NCBI GenBank assembly: GCA_002840685.1
Contig: PHBU01000002.1
Coordinates: 186,001 to 250,000, forward strand
Source of the DNA: Chloroflexi bacterium HGW-Chloroflexi-6
GTDB lineage: Bacteria; Chloroflexota; Anaerolineae; Anaerolineales; Villigracilaceae
Reading direction: 5' to 3'
Length of the DNA stretch: 64,000 bases
Shown here piece by piece: positions 1 to 10,142 of the stretch. The notes under the pieces are model-generated. The model saw nothing but the letters and a program-made list of their open reading frames with translations, did no database searches and had not been told where the DNA came from. Position 1 is the first letter of the stretch. Each line of letters opens with the position of its first letter. Both the position numbers and the translations under genes were made by a program.

Positions 1-460
1 CCTCGATCATGAACTTGACATTGACCGGCAATTGACCGGTGCGAACAATGGCCTCGACCGCGTTCAGACAGGCCATGACCTGGCCCTTCATGTCTGATGC
101 GCCGCGCGCGTACAGGTTGTCGCCTTTGAGCGTGGCTGTGAAAGGCTCGGTGTGCCACAGATCGAGCGGGTCTACCGGCTGGACATCATAATGCCCGTAG
201 ATCAAGACAGTCGGTTTGCCGGGCGCGCCCAGCCACTCTCCGTAAACCACGGGATACCCCGTAGTGGGCATTACCTCGGCGCGTTCCATGCCGAGGGCCT
301 TGAGCCGCATTGCCACCCATTCGGCAGTTTTATAAATTTCGTTTTTGTGCTCGTCAGAAGTTGAAATCGAGCCAAATGAAAGCATCTCTTGCAGGCTGCC
401 TAAAAACTCTGCATCATGCTGGTGCGCGTATTTCAGCGCTGCTTGTAAATGGTCACTCAT
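1..460 (-). CDS. M20-family dipeptidase/peptidase, N-terminal part (truncated by window edge)
   Basis: Reverse translation from ATG at 460 gives MSDHLQAALKYAHQHDAEFLGSLQEML...LIYGHYDVQPVDPLDLW...GASDMKGQ, with the M20 metal-ligand motifs GHYDVQP and GASDMKG. Confidence 0.85.
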   Translation of the reverse strand, partial: MSDHLQAALKYAHQHDAEFLGSLQEMLSFGSISTSDEHKNEIYKTAEWVAMRLKALGMERAEVMPTTGYPVVYGEWLGAPGKPTVLIYGHYDVQPVDPLDLWHTEPFTATLKGDNLYARGASDMKGQVMACLNAVEAIVRTGQLPVNVKFMIE

Positions 461-474
461 TTATCTGCCTCTTG

Positions 475-1041
475 TCACTTCAGTTTGCCATACAAAAACC
501 AGAAATTATCCGCTGGGAAAGCGGATTCGAGCCCCGCTTCCCACAAAAAGCCACTTTTTATTAAGTTTGCCCGCAAGAAAATATCCAGGTCGTTGAGCGC
601 GGCCTGCTCTTGAGGCGAATTGATTTCGCTCAACAGAAGCTGCAGGATGACTCGTCCGCGGACTGCGCCGGTGTAATCGGCCGGGTTCTCGCCCGGGGCC
701 GATCGCCATTCGCTGATGGATTCGCTCCATAGCCGCAGCCTGTTGTGTGTTTCTCTGAGGGCTTTCTTTTCCCAGGCTGTGCGCCATTTCGCGCGGACCA
801 GGTCCAGCTCTCTCTGCCAGTTGTGCGCGGCGGATGGGTTGAGCGCTTCAGCGCGGCGCAGGGCCAGCAGCAGCGCGCCGGGAGTCAGGCGCGGCAGGGA
901 GTTGCCCAGGGGCCAGTACAGCTCTTCCGAAAGCAGGTAATCCTGTAATTCGGTCAGGGCGGTTTCGATAAAACGGGAATCGCGCTCGAGACTGGTCATC
1001 GGCTGATAAAAATGGGCAACCTGAAAGGGCTGCCCATCCAA
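475..1041 (-). CDS. hypothetical protein, 188 aa
   Basis: Intact ORF in the same orientation as its neighbours, 2 bp from the next gene. Confidence 0.6.
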   Translation of the reverse strand: MDGQPFQVAHFYQPMTSLERDSRFIETALTELQDYLLSEELYWPLGNSLPRLTPGALLLALRRAEALNPSAAHNWQRELDLVRAKWRTAWEKKALRETHNRLRLWSESISEWRSAPGENPADYTGAVRGRVILQLLLSEINSPQEQAALNDLDIFLRANLIKSGFLWEAGLESAFPADNFWFLYGKLK

Positions 1042-1042
1042 A

Positions 1043-2728
1043 TTACTCTTGTATTTCGACGGTGGGTTCGGGTGCGCGTCTTGTCACCAGGTACCAACTC
1101 GCGAAGGTTTGGAAGCGGTCGCTGGTGTCGAAGAGCGGCGGCACCTGGACCCCCAGAACCTGTTGATCGACCGCGTATGAATAGACGGGATAGAACAAGG
1201 GCAGGGCGGGCAATTCCTTGGCAAAAACCACCTGGAAGTTGCGATACAGGCGGGTACGCACTGCGTAATCGGTATTGGTGCGGGCCTGTTCGAGAAATTC
1301 GCTGGCCGTGCGGTTATCCCATTGCGAGTAGTTCTGCCCGCCAACCGCCTCTGACTGATGCCAGAAGGGGTAGGGATCGGGGTCGGGGGTGCGCGCCAGG
1401 TTCATATCGACCAACGCTGCATCGTAGTTGCGTGTATTCAGGCGGTCATTGACCAACTGTTCATAGGGCAGGGCTTCGAGGGTCACTTCAACGCCGAGAT
1501 CACGCCAGTTTTCGAAAATATACTGGGCAATTGCGCTGTGCAGCGCATCATCGGGGTGGATCAGGGTTATTTTTAGCGGGTTGCCGTCTTTATCCGCGCG
1601 AACGGTGCCGCCTTCTGCCGGGATGGTGTAGCCATTGGCCTTGAGCATGTTGATGGCCGCTTCGGGGTCGTAAACCACTCTCTCGATGCCATCGTAAAAT
1701 GCCCAGGTTCCGGGGAAGATCGGTCCGTCGGCGATAATGCCTTGCCCGAGCAGGAATCGGTCAATGATCCGCTGACGGTTGAGGCCGGTCAACAGCGCGC
1801 GACGCAGCTTTTCGTCTTGCAGAAATGTTTTTTCAGGGTTGTTCAAGTTGAGCAGGATCATGCTCATTTCTGGCAGTCGTCCCGAATAGCTTGAAAGGCC
1901 GGGGATGGCCAGGGCCTGGTTGAGCACATCCAGCGAAACTTCGCTGATCGCCAAAACTTCGCCTTCGCGATAGGCTTCCAGCGCGCTCTGGCTGTTGGGG
2001 AAATAACGGAAAACAACTTTCTCAATGAAAGCGCTGCTGCCGTAGTAACGGTCAAAAAGACTTAGCTCCAGGCCCGTTACCTGGCCGTTTTCGACGATCA
2101 GGCGGTCGAACTTATACGGGCCGCTCCCGATCGGGGAAAGGTTGAAGGGCGCGGCGGCCATTTCGGCGGCAGGGGTGCCTTCCAATATGTGGCGAGGCAC
2201 GATGCCGAAGGTCAGATAGTCGAAGAAAGGGGCGAACGGTTCTGGAAGTATGAATTGCAGCGTGTACTGGTTGAGTTGTTTGATCTCAATCTTTTTCCAC
2301 AATTCGCGCACATCCGCCGGGAAGAAGGATGAATCGTCCTTGATCATCTCGATCGTGAAGAGCACGTCTTCTGCCGTGACGGGTTGGCCGTCGTGCCAGT
2401 AGGCGTTTTCGCGCAGCGAAACATTATAGATGATTCCGTCTTGTGAGACGCCCATCGCGCTTGCCAGGTCAGGCACGGGCAGGCCGCGCGCATCGAACCT
2501 GAGCAGGCTGCTGAAGATGAGACGGTTTACGTCCCGGTCTGGGGCGTTATTTTGCTCGAGCAGCGGATTGAGTCGGCTGATCGAACCAACCAGCGCCTCA
2601 GAATATACGCCCCCTGAGGCGGGTTGCGGCAGGAAAATTTGCTGCCCAGGTTCCTGGGTGACCAGCAAAACCCCTACAATAATCAACGTGATAAGGATGA
2701 TCAGGAATTGCCAGCGAAGTTTTTTCAT
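1043..2728 (-). CDS. ABC transporter peptide/oligopeptide substrate-binding protein (SBP family 5)
   Basis: Signal anchor MKKLRWQFLIILITLIIVGVLL; body RLIFSSLLRFD...YWHDGQPVTAEDVLFTIEMIKD...GSGPYKFDR typical of SBP_bac_5. Confidence 0.9.
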   Translation of the reverse strand: MKKLRWQFLIILITLIIVGVLLVTQEPGQQIFLPQPASGGVYSEALVGSISRLNPLLEQNNAPDRDVNRLIFSSLLRFDARGLPVPDLASAMGVSQDGIIYNVSLRENAYWHDGQPVTAEDVLFTIEMIKDDSSFFPADVRELWKKIEIKQLNQYTLQFILPEPFAPFFDYLTFGIVPRHILEGTPAAEMAAAPFNLSPIGSGPYKFDRLIVENGQVTGLELSLFDRYYGSSAFIEKVVFRYFPNSQSALEAYREGEVLAISEVSLDVLNQALAIPGLSSYSGRLPEMSMILLNLNNPEKTFLQDEKLRRALLTGLNRQRIIDRFLLGQGIIADGPIFPGTWAFYDGIERVVYDPEAAINMLKANGYTIPAEGGTVRADKDGNPLKITLIHPDDALHSAIAQYIFENWRDLGVEVTLEALPYEQLVNDRLNTRNYDAALVDMNLARTPDPDPYPFWHQSEAVGGQNYSQWDNRTASEFLEQARTNTDYAVRTRLYRNFQVVFAKELPALPLFYPVYSYAVDQQVLGVQVPPLFDTSDRFQTFASWYLVTRRAPEPTVEIQE

Positions 2729-2818
2729 AAGCAAAAGAAAGGCCCCTGCCCCCAAGCCAGGCCTTGCGGCCAAACCCGGATGCGCGGCCTTTCTTAATCC
2801 TATCTGTAGTGGGAAGTC

Positions 2819-3043
2819 TTAGCGACCCAGGAAGATGGCAGTGATCGCAAGAACAAAGAACAAGACGCTTAATGCAATCGTAACGCGAAAAAGAACACGT
2901 TCGACGCCGCGGCGGGCAGTGAAAACGGAGCCGGTGTCAGCGCCGGTCAGTCCGCCCAGACCAGCGCCTTTGCTTTGCAAAATAACGCTTGCGATCAGGG
3001 CGATGGATGTGATGATCAAACCAATATCAATGAATGTTGCCAT
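2819..3043 (-). CDS. secG: Preprotein translocase subunit SecG
   Basis: 74 aa, two TM segments, ILQSKGAGLGGLTGADTGSVFTARRGVERVLFRVT motif of SecG. Confidence 0.9.
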   Translation of the reverse strand: MATFIDIGLIITSIALIASVILQSKGAGLGGLTGADTGSVFTARRGVERVLFRVTIALSVLFFVLAITAIFLGR

Positions 3044-3134
3044 TTTTGTGATTAGCCTCCTGCTAGATTAACTGCGTCATTATATTGGGCTTTCGACAAA
3101 TCGTCAACTGCGAGGTTGATCTGACGGGGCTGTC

Positions 3135-3854
3135 TTACCAGGGCCACCCATTTCCGGCGTGGTCCACCATCACCAGCCGGTCTTCATCGGCCCGCTGGCC
3201 CAAAAAGACCGGAAAGGCTCGAGCGGCTGATTCCTCCGGCTCCAGATCGGCCTCGGTGTTTTTCGTTCCGCCGATATACGAGCGGACCCAGCCCGGATGA
3301 TAAACACGGAAGGTGTAGCCTTCGGGCTGCAAAGCGTTGAAAAGGAGCTTGATTTGCATGTTCAGCGCCGCTTTTGACATGCAATAGCCGAACCAGGAGC
3401 TGCGCTCTGCACGAGTGATGCTGCCTGCTTCTGAAGAGACGAAGCACAGCCGCTTGAGAGTGCCGTGGTCCATCAGCGGCAGAAAGGCTTCCACAACCCG
3501 CAGCGGCCCCAGGGCGTTGACATCGTACAGGCGCTGCATTTCGGCGTAATCTTGCGCTTCGCGGATTGGGATGGTTGATGTGGGCGAGTTGACTCCTGCG
3601 TTGTTGATCAGCACATCCACATGCCCTGTGAGCGCCGCCACAGCCTGCGCAGCGGCCCGGACAGATTCTGATGACCTGACATCCAGCGGAACAAGATGCA
3701 GGGTTTGGGGGTATTGCTTTGCCAGATTGGACAGTTCGGGCCATTCAGGCAGGTACTGACCGGCAAAAACCCGCCAGCCTTGTTCGAGTAACCCGGCGCA
3801 CAAGGCAAGCCCCAGGCCGCGATCTCCACCGGTAACAAAAACTGTGTGTTGCAT
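3135..3854 (-). CDS. SDR-family NAD(P)-dependent oxidoreductase
   Basis: TGGDRGLGLALC Rossmann motif, NNAG, YCMSKAALN active-site motif. Confidence 0.9.
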   Translation of the reverse strand: MQHTVFVTGGDRGLGLALCAGLLEQGWRVFAGQYLPEWPELSNLAKQYPQTLHLVPLDVRSSESVRAAAQAVAALTGHVDVLINNAGVNSPTSTIPIREAQDYAEMQRLYDVNALGPLRVVEAFLPLMDHGTLKRLCFVSSEAGSITRAERSSWFGYCMSKAALNMQIKLLFNALQPEGYTFRVYHPGWVRSYIGGTKNTEADLEPEESAARAFPVFLGQRADEDRLVMVDHAGNGWPW

Positions 3855-3874
3855 GCGATGATTTCTCCTTGAAA

Positions 3875-4507
3875 TTAGAGCAGCTTGGCGCACCAGCGCA
3901 AGCTATTGAGCAGTAAAACTTGAAAGGATGGGTGCAGCCAGACTTCCAGGTTGTGACCCGGCGTCAAGACGGCAACCCGCCCTTCGCCTTCTGTCCGTCG
4001 CCAGGCGCCGGGCTGTTGCCCGTGTTCAGAGCGAGTGCTCATAAAGATATCGGCCTGTTGATTATCGAGCGTTATGAAATAATGCTCGTCTTGCAGTGTG
4101 AACGGATCGACCCCTGCGCAAAGCGGATGCCCCGGCGCTGGGACAATGGTCACCGGGCACTGCTCGGGATGGTGACTGAACACTCCGCCCAGTAAGCTGC
4201 GCAGTACGGGCGTTTGCTCGTAACCGGCAGTGCCCGAGTGAATGGCCAGCAGCCCGTTCCCCTTGCGGATATGCTCCGCAAAGGCCGCCTGGACAGAATC
4301 AGTCATCCAGCCGGTTTGATCGGCGGCTGAGATGTTGTTGGATTTGGCCAGGATCACCAGCGGGTAGGCCGCCATTCGTTCTGCGGACCAGTCGCGGGCG
4401 TTCTCGATCCAATCGAAGGTAAACGGATGCTCTTTTAACGCTCCCAAACCCGTTTGGGGGACCCGGGCTGGATGCCAATAATCGTCACACAAAACCAGGG
4501 TTTGCAT
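3875..4507 (-). CDS. ThuA-like domain protein
   Basis: LAIHSGTAGYEQTPVLRSLLGGVFSHHPEQCPVTI...PLCAGVDPFTLQDEHYFITLD resembles ThuA family. Confidence 0.75.
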   Translation of the reverse strand: MQTLVLCDDYWHPARVPQTGLGALKEHPFTFDWIENARDWSAERMAAYPLVILAKSNNISAADQTGWMTDSVQAAFAEHIRKGNGLLAIHSGTAGYEQTPVLRSLLGGVFSHHPEQCPVTIVPAPGHPLCAGVDPFTLQDEHYFITLDNQQADIFMSTRSEHGQQPGAWRRTEGEGRVAVLTPGHNLEVWLHPSFQVLLLNSLRWCAKLL

Positions 4508-4579
4508 AATATCTCCGGGAGTTAAACATCGGGCCCGCCCTTGTGCGCATCCACTGCCAATGCGGCAACATGCAATCGT

Positions 4580-5218
4580 TTAGCTGGCTGCTGCCTGATC
4601 GTGATCGCGGATATCGCGCGCAAACCCGCTCAGGACAGCCAGAAGGGGCAGCCCAAGGTTGCAAAAGAAAAAGAGAACGAAGCTCAATGCGATCATGGCC
4701 TGATTGAATAAATACCCAAGAACCCATCCACCCACGGACCAGGCCATAAAAGCGAACATAGCCCAGGGCCATAACTTTGCCAGCCGGTTCAGAGTTCTGG
4801 CCGGGAAACGCGCCCGCCAAAAGCTGAGCGATGAGTTTATGCCGGTTCCGGCAAACCCCGCAATCATGCCGGTAAAAACGGGAATAAAGCCTCCGCCGAC
4901 AAGCAGCAGGGGGATGGATAGCAAGATCAAAAACAGGCCGCTATTTTTCCGCTGCATGAACGCAGCCGCCCAAACAACGATGATCAGGGAGATGATGATC
5001 GCAAGCATCCCGGTGGTGCGAAAGTTAGGGATGAGTGTCATCGCCGGCAGGCAGGCGTGCCAGATCTCATCCTCCAGGCAAGGCGCCGGGATGGCCTGGA
5101 TCTTGATCCCGTTTGGTGCAACAGATCCCTGCAGTGTTTCAAAAATGCCATGCGCAGCGCCCAGAATGCCTGCGTAGATCCCAATAATTGAAGCTGTGGT
5201 TCTGGTTGCTGTGTTCAT
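4580..5218 (-). CDS. hypothetical multi-pass membrane protein
   Basis: 212 aa with several hydrophobic segments; same orientation as neighbours. Confidence 0.65.
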   Translation of the reverse strand: MNTATRTTASIIGIYAGILGAAHGIFETLQGSVAPNGIKIQAIPAPCLEDEIWHACLPAMTLIPNFRTTGMLAIIISLIIVVWAAAFMQRKNSGLFLILLSIPLLLVGGGFIPVFTGMIAGFAGTGINSSLSFWRARFPARTLNRLAKLWPWAMFAFMAWSVGGWVLGYLFNQAMIALSFVLFFFCNLGLPLLAVLSGFARDIRDHDQAAAS

Positions 5219-5271
5219 TCTTTATCCTGATATGTTTTGGCGGCAGTCTCCAGCCTTCAGTGCGCGCTGCG

Positions 5272-6057
5272 TTAAGCTGTGCCCTTTACTGCCCACGCTC
5301 TCGCGTTAAGAGAGATTGACCCATCATCACCCATGGGTAACGAATTACGCAATTTATCTTCAAGTTTTTGCCTGTTTATTGGATCCAGACCCATTGTGTA
5401 AGTGGGGGCTGGACCAACATTGCCGAGAAATGGTTGCCAATAATCATCGAAGTTTTGGAAAACAGTTTTTACTTCAATTGCTGTTGTCTCAACCTGCTTC
5501 AAGCCGACTTCTTGGGCAAGAGATTCGAGTTGTCCTTCCCGGCAAAGTGGAAACCGGATGCCCTCGTCAAGATCATGGGCGTTATTGTCAAGTTCTACGG
5601 CGGCATCCCAAAAATGGCGTAACATTTGCATGCCATGGGCATAATCCCAAAGAAATATCCCGATTTTGCCGCCAGGTTTTGTTACTCTCAGCATTTCCGA
5701 GATTGCGACTTTGGGTTGTGGTACAAAATTGAGAACCAGCCCAGACACAGCGGCGTCAATGGAATTCGAATCCAGTTCCAACGATTGGGCCAAACCAACT
5801 CTAAATTGTACAATAGGATTGGTTATCGAACGCCGTGCGTGTGAAATAAAATCGCTGGAAGAATCGATAGAAATAATTTCTTTTGGCTGATATGTTTCTA
5901 AAATATGTGCGGTCAGTGAACCTGTGCCGCAACCTACGTCCAGCCAACTGCGAGCAGGGCTGACCGCAAGCCAGCTCAAAAACTTTTGAGCAACAAGAGC
6001 GCTCCAACGCCCCATAAACCTTTCGTAGGCAATTCCACTTAACCATGGATCATTCAT
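5272..6057 (-). CDS. class I SAM-dependent methyltransferase
   Basis: WLDVGCGTGSLTAHILE motif I; MLRVTKPGGKIGIFLWDY. Confidence 0.9.
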   Translation of the reverse strand: MNDPWLSGIAYERFMGRWSALVAQKFLSWLAVSPARSWLDVGCGTGSLTAHILETYQPKEIISIDSSSDFISHARRSITNPIVQFRVGLAQSLELDSNSIDAAVSGLVLNFVPQPKVAISEMLRVTKPGGKIGIFLWDYAHGMQMLRHFWDAAVELDNNAHDLDEGIRFPLCREGQLESLAQEVGLKQVETTAIEVKTVFQNFDDYWQPFLGNVGPAPTYTMGLDPINRQKLEDKLRNSLPMGDDGSISLNARAWAVKGTA

Positions 6058-6101
6058 TAATTACAAAATTCTCCTGTCTCCTTCTATTCATGGAATGAAC
6101 A

Positions 6102-6180
6102 GCCCAACGTTTTGCCATGTGGGGGACTGAGGCTGGGGCGGACGTGGTCTCTGGTAGTTCATTCAAGGCTGGCCGACAAG
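6102..6180 (-). repeat. degenerate attC-like intergenic repeat, copy G
   Basis: Minus strand ends ...GGCAAAACGTTGGGCTG (R'-like GTTGGGC). Contains GACCACGTCCGCCCCAGCCTCAG, which resembles the core of the better copies. Confidence 0.35.
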
Positions 6181-6199
6181 CGCCATCCCAGGCGATTTT

Positions 6200-6589
6200 T
6201 CAGCCCTTAACATACGAAAACTTCTCGGCCACTTTGCCGTCCCGCACCCGCAACACATCTATTCCTCGAATATGACCAGACTTGCCATCTTGTTCCACCC
6301 AGCGATATTGCCATCGCACCAAGCAACGATCTCCACAGGCAAACATTTCCTCGGTTTCAAAGCTGGCCTGGGAAGAAGAAGCAAAGAATTTCTCCCAAAA
6401 ATCTCGAACGGCTTTATGCCCGACGTAGCGTTCACCGTCTGGGGCCGGGTAGGTGTTTTCAAAGACACAGTCTTCGGTCATGTTTGCCATTATCATGGTC
6501 ACATCGTGCTGATTGAAGGCCGCATTAAATCTTTGGACAGCTGCCAGGGTTGATTGGGTCAATATATCATCCTGTAAGTTTTCCGGCAT
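6200..6589 (-). CDS. SnoaL/NTF2-like nuclear transport factor 2 family protein
   Basis: FNAAFNQHDVTMIMANMTEDCVFENTYPAPDGERYVGHKAVRDFWEKFF pattern. Confidence 0.85.
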   Translation of the reverse strand: MPENLQDDILTQSTLAAVQRFNAAFNQHDVTMIMANMTEDCVFENTYPAPDGERYVGHKAVRDFWEKFFASSSQASFETEEMFACGDRCLVRWQYRWVEQDGKSGHIRGIDVLRVRDGKVAEKFSYVKG

Positions 6590-6651
6590 CGGTCATTCTC
6601 CTGAGTAAGGTTGAATCCATCCAAGGCGATTGAATCAACGATATAAAAACC

Positions 6652-6726
6652 GCCAATTAAATCGGGCACTTCTTGATTTGTCAGAAGAACCTAGTTTTGC
6701 AGGGTCGGACGTCAGTTATGGCGGGT
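6652..6726 (-). repeat. degenerate attC-like intergenic repeat, copy F
   Basis: gtcagttatggcgggttttacc aligns with gccagccaatggtgggctttacc of copy E; other end gccaattaaa lies about 60 nt upstream of the 6589 start. Confidence 0.35.
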
Positions 6727-6840
6727 TTTACCCGCGGATTTGGCGGAAAAAGGCACACTGTGTAACGAGAAAAGTGTAGCATGAAGCCAGATCTATTTGC
6801 AAGACATTCCTGATTCACCGAGACGACAACATCGTTGTGG
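6719..6840. repeat. ~120 bp direct repeat, left copy
   Basis: gtgtaacgagaaaagtgtagcatgaagccagatctatttgcaagacattcctgattc is shared almost base for base with 13856-13978. Confidence 0.95.
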
Positions 6841-6932
6841 AATCGACTCAATGGGTAGTCAAGTTCCACTTACATTGCCCATGTCCGCAAGCGTGCAATC
6901 TGGCAAGCAGTGGTTTCAAAACCGTCACCAAG

Positions 6933-6976
6933 AAAAAAGGTCTCGCATCTGGAAAAAGATGCGAGACCTTTTTTTA
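6933..6976. terminator. strong bidirectional intrinsic terminator
   Basis: aaaaaaggtctcgcatct-ggaaaa-agatgcgagaccttttttt perfect hairpin with A/T tracts. Confidence 0.9.
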
Positions 6977-7152
6977 TTCACTTTTTTGCCCATCCCTTGA
7001 CACTGCTGTTAATATGTAATCGGTTGGAACCATCAATGCGTCCACGCGTTCGTTGGGTAATGCTCTATCGCAGTGAACCAAACTAAGCTGGCACCCCCAA
7101 ACGCGTAGCGTAGATCGGCGGTGAGCAGTAATTTGATCGCAGTTTTAGAAGT

Positions 7153-7962
7153 TCATGGAGCAGGGTGAAGACATCGGAACCCAACAGTGCTGTACTTGCT
7201 CGACGGAGGGTAATAAGTACGAAATGCCGAACGCAAACCATCGGCGACAACATGCCAGCCGCCCCCACGTAGAACCCGGTACTCTCCATTTTCAGGTCCA
7301 GTAGGATTCTTGTGAGGTGAACTATGGTAATAGTCATTATCATACCAGTCATAGACCCACTCCCACACATTCCCGGCCATGTCCAACGCATTGTAAGGGC
7401 TGACACCTGTTGGATAACTACCAACAGCCACCGTCCGACCTACACAACTATTGGTTTTTAAGCCGCCATTTGTACGGTCACAATCCGGTTCAGCATTGCC
7501 CCACGGATATTGGCGTCCATCGGACCCTCGCGCGGCCTTCTCCCACTCCGCTTCCGTGGGCAAGCGCCGCCCGGCCCATGTACAATAGGCATTAGCGTCA
7601 TGCCAATCCACATAGATCACTGGATAATTGTCACCACCATTAGAATCACTCGGCTGACCGCACTTACCTGCCGCCTGACACTTGGTGTACATGCCTTGAG
7701 TCACTTCTGTCTGATCTATCCAATATGGATCCAGATACACGGTATGGGCGGGTTTTTCATCGCTGCCGCTAACATTGCTTCCCATTGTAAAATCGCCGCC
7801 CGGCACATAGACTTGCACCATGTTATCTATGGGGGCAATCCGGGTAGCGCCGGGTGCTATGGTAAGGGATATGGTGGGCGGCATCGACAGCAATGTTACT
7901 AGGCAGCCCAGCATGGCAATAATAAGGCATCCCAAAAAACAGATTTTTACCCTGTGGCTCAT
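7153..7962 (-). CDS. formylglycine-generating enzyme/SUMF1-family protein with N-terminal TM anchor
   Basis: VQVYVPGGDFTMGSNVSGSDEKPAHTVYLDPYWIDQTEVTQGMY...RRLPTEAEWEKAARG...WEWVYDWY...RVLRGGGW. Confidence 0.95.
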   Translation of the reverse strand: MSHRVKICFLGCLIIAMLGCLVTLLSMPPTISLTIAPGATRIAPIDNMVQVYVPGGDFTMGSNVSGSDEKPAHTVYLDPYWIDQTEVTQGMYTKCQAAGKCGQPSDSNGGDNYPVIYVDWHDANAYCTWAGRRLPTEAEWEKAARGSDGRQYPWGNAEPDCDRTNGGLKTNSCVGRTVAVGSYPTGVSPYNALDMAGNVWEWVYDWYDNDYYHSSPHKNPTGPENGEYRVLRGGGWHVVADGLRSAFRTYYPPSSKYSTVGFRCLHPAP

Positions 7963-7992
7963 GGCTTTTTTATCAATATCGGAATCTCTCTG

Positions 7993-9294
7993 CTATGGCT
8001 TTGAATACTGTAGGAGCCAATCATAAAACGCCGGGTCAGAATAAGTGTCGGTCCAGGTATCGTGATCGTGCCCATCTAAAACGGTGAACCGGATATTGCC
8101 GCCCAGTCTCTTCAATGCGTTGGCCGGTTGTTCCCCTGCCGCCAGCGGAACAATCAAATCATCTGTGCCATGAATAGCCCAGACCGGCAGGTTCTTAATA
8201 CGGTCCAGCATGGGAATCTGATCGGCGTCGAGCCAGGCCGAGAGCGGTGCGATGGCGGCAAAGGTCTCGGGTTGGTGTATGGCGAAGCGGTAGGTTGCCT
8301 CGCCGCCCAAGCTCAAACCGGTTAAGTAGATGCGCTTCGGATCCGCGCGATAGGTTGATTGCATCTCAGCCAGCACCCCATCCAAGTACTCAACGGGAAA
8401 CACATTCTGCGATGTATTCAGCAACGGCGCGACGATGATGAACGGCAGCGGCCCTTTCTCGCGGATCATCATAAACGGGCTGGCTTTGGCAAGCAGGTAG
8501 ATATTATCTCCGCGATCCCCGGTTCCGTGCAGGAAGAAGAGCAATGGCCAGCGCTTGGTTGGATTGTCTTCATACCCCTCGGGCAGGTAGAGCATGTAGC
8601 CCGACCCATATTGCTGTAAGTTTTTAGTCTGATATTCTTTGGAAAAGATTCGCTGGCTGGTCAGATACTGGCTGTAATCTTTGTAGACGTAGAAGGATTG
8701 GTCGCGGGTCAGGATGGATGGCCCATTCAGTTCGCTTCCGCTCGGCAGATCAATGCCACCGCGAAGTTGCCGATTTTCGCGATCATAGGCAAACCGGAAG
8801 GTGCCTGTGCCGCTGGGTCCACTCGACCCGCTGGCGAGATCACCTTCCCATTCAATCGCGGGTACCGCCCCGGGAACAACCTTGAATTGAATCTCTTTGA
8901 CCCAGTATGGATATTGAAGATTGGTGCCACTCCAGAGAAAGGCTTTTCCACCTTGCGCCGATATCTCCTGAATAAATAACACGCCCTTGTGATCTTTCTT
9001 GACTGGCGGATCGTAGTTATACCCTTCCCACCTGCCGAGAAAGGCCGCTAATTCTGGGGCAAGGCCTGGGGCGGCCGGCGAAACCGAAATATTGCCAAAA
9101 ATTAGATACGCGTAGGGGTCGTTTTTGACTGGCGAGTGCACCGCCTCGAAATCGGTGATCATGAAGTCCTGACTGGATGTACCCTCTGGCGTGGGAGTCA
9201 TCGTCGGCGTTGGCGTTGGCGTCGGCGCACATGCGGCGGCCAAGGCAATGATTACGACAATTGTAAATAGCTTGGCTGTGAGCGCGTTTTTCAT
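7993..9294 (-). CDS. lipoprotein; C-terminal alpha/beta-hydrolase (esterase/feruloyl-esterase-like)
   Basis: Lipobox-type N-terminus LAAACAPTPTPTPTMTPTPEG; LYLPEGYEDNPTKRWPLLFFLHGTGDRGDN; GLSLGGEATYRFA nucleophile elbow; AIHGTDDLIVP; DGHDHDTW. Confidence 0.85.
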   Translation of the reverse strand: MKNALTAKLFTIVVIIALAAACAPTPTPTPTMTPTPEGTSSQDFMITDFEAVHSPVKNDPYAYLIFGNISVSPAAPGLAPELAAFLGRWEGYNYDPPVKKDHKGVLFIQEISAQGGKAFLWSGTNLQYPYWVKEIQFKVVPGAVPAIEWEGDLASGSSGPSGTGTFRFAYDRENRQLRGGIDLPSGSELNGPSILTRDQSFYVYKDYSQYLTSQRIFSKEYQTKNLQQYGSGYMLYLPEGYEDNPTKRWPLLFFLHGTGDRGDNIYLLAKASPFMMIREKGPLPFIIVAPLLNTSQNVFPVEYLDGVLAEMQSTYRADPKRIYLTGLSLGGEATYRFAIHQPETFAAIAPLSAWLDADQIPMLDRIKNLPVWAIHGTDDLIVPLAAGEQPANALKRLGGNIRFTVLDGHDHDTWTDTYSDPAFYDWLLQYSKP

Positions 9295-9356
9295 CGGAAA
9301 TTTCCTTCGTATTGCAAAACGTTTTGATGTGGATGGTGTGGAAAATGGCATAAGCA

Positions 9357-9517
9357 GCCCAGCGGTTTGCGGCTTGCCCGCAGGGTAAGCCCGCACGCTC
9401 CTGATGGGACTGGCCCTAAGCCAGGCGTGGACTCTGTTTGGGAGCAGAAAAATCTCGAAGCCAGCCAAGACAATTACATGGAGACCTCGTGTCACACATT
9501 GCTGTTAATCGGTGGGC
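9357..9517 (-). repeat. attC-like intergenic repeat, copy A
   Basis: Ends gcccagc...ggtgggc; conserved core ggcgtggactctgtttgggagcagaaaaatctcgaagccagcc at 9423-9466. Confidence 0.8.
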
Positions 9518-9575
9518 AGCTTTACCTTTACTACATAGCGGTCTAGTAGTGATGAAGATGGCTCTTGCGTGCAGG

Positions 9576-10142
9576 CTAGGATTTGACATAGCGTTCAGGT
9601 TTGGTCTGGAAGGTTCTCCCATCCGGGTTCGGTTTATGATCCATTAATTTCTGCCAGGTTTCTCTCGTCCAATACAAGATATCAGTTCCACTTCCTCTAA
9701 CCTTGATAATCAAGGGATCGAACACATCATCAAAACTTCCTATAAACTCCTGATCATTTGCCGTTTTCATAATTATCATAGAATAGTTAGCCGTCCATGC
9801 CTGAAAACCGTTGTATAGCAACCCCACCAAACCAAGAACGGCGGCGATGAAGCCGAGGCCGGTGCACATATCATCCAGCCTGGCAACTTCACCAATGATA
9901 AAAACCAACAAGCCGAGGCCAAAAGTAATAGATAAGCCGATTAGCCTATTTTTGAGCGAAGCACGCAGATTCGCTTCCCAGCAATCACGGCAAAAGGCTA
10001 CTTCCATCGGGGCAAAGTCTCCGTAGGTTTGTGTGCCAGAAACAAGATTACCTTCCTGCTTGAGGTTGGATTTAAGTAGTTTCCCTGTCACTATTTCAAA
10101 GTGACGACCCTCTTTATCTTGACCGCACACATCGCAAGTCAT
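9576..10142 (-). CDS. hypothetical protein with N-terminal Cys motif and two TM segments
   Basis: MTCDVCGQDKEGRHFEIVTGK... then LLVFIIGEVARLDDMCTGLGFIAAVLGLVGLLYNG. Confidence 0.7.
   Translation of the reverse strand: MTCDVCGQDKEGRHFEIVTGKLLKSNLKQEGNLVSGTQTYGDFAPMEVAFCRDCWEANLRASLKNRLIGLSITFGLGLLVFIIGEVARLDDMCTGLGFIAAVLGLVGLLYNGFQAWTANYSMIIMKTANDQEFIGSFDDVFDPLIIKVRGSGTDILYWTRETWQKLMDHKPNPDGRTFQTKPERYVKS

Noticed and set aside
5219-5275. GCTTAAC overlapping the methyltransferase stop as a further attC site
   Set aside because: Gap is only ~53 bp with no complementary box before the next start; match to a 7 nt degenerate motif can be chance.
9188-9235. GTTGGCGTTGGCGTC short tandem repeat
   Set aside because: Encodes the PTPTPTPT linker typical of secreted lipoproteins; explained by coding.
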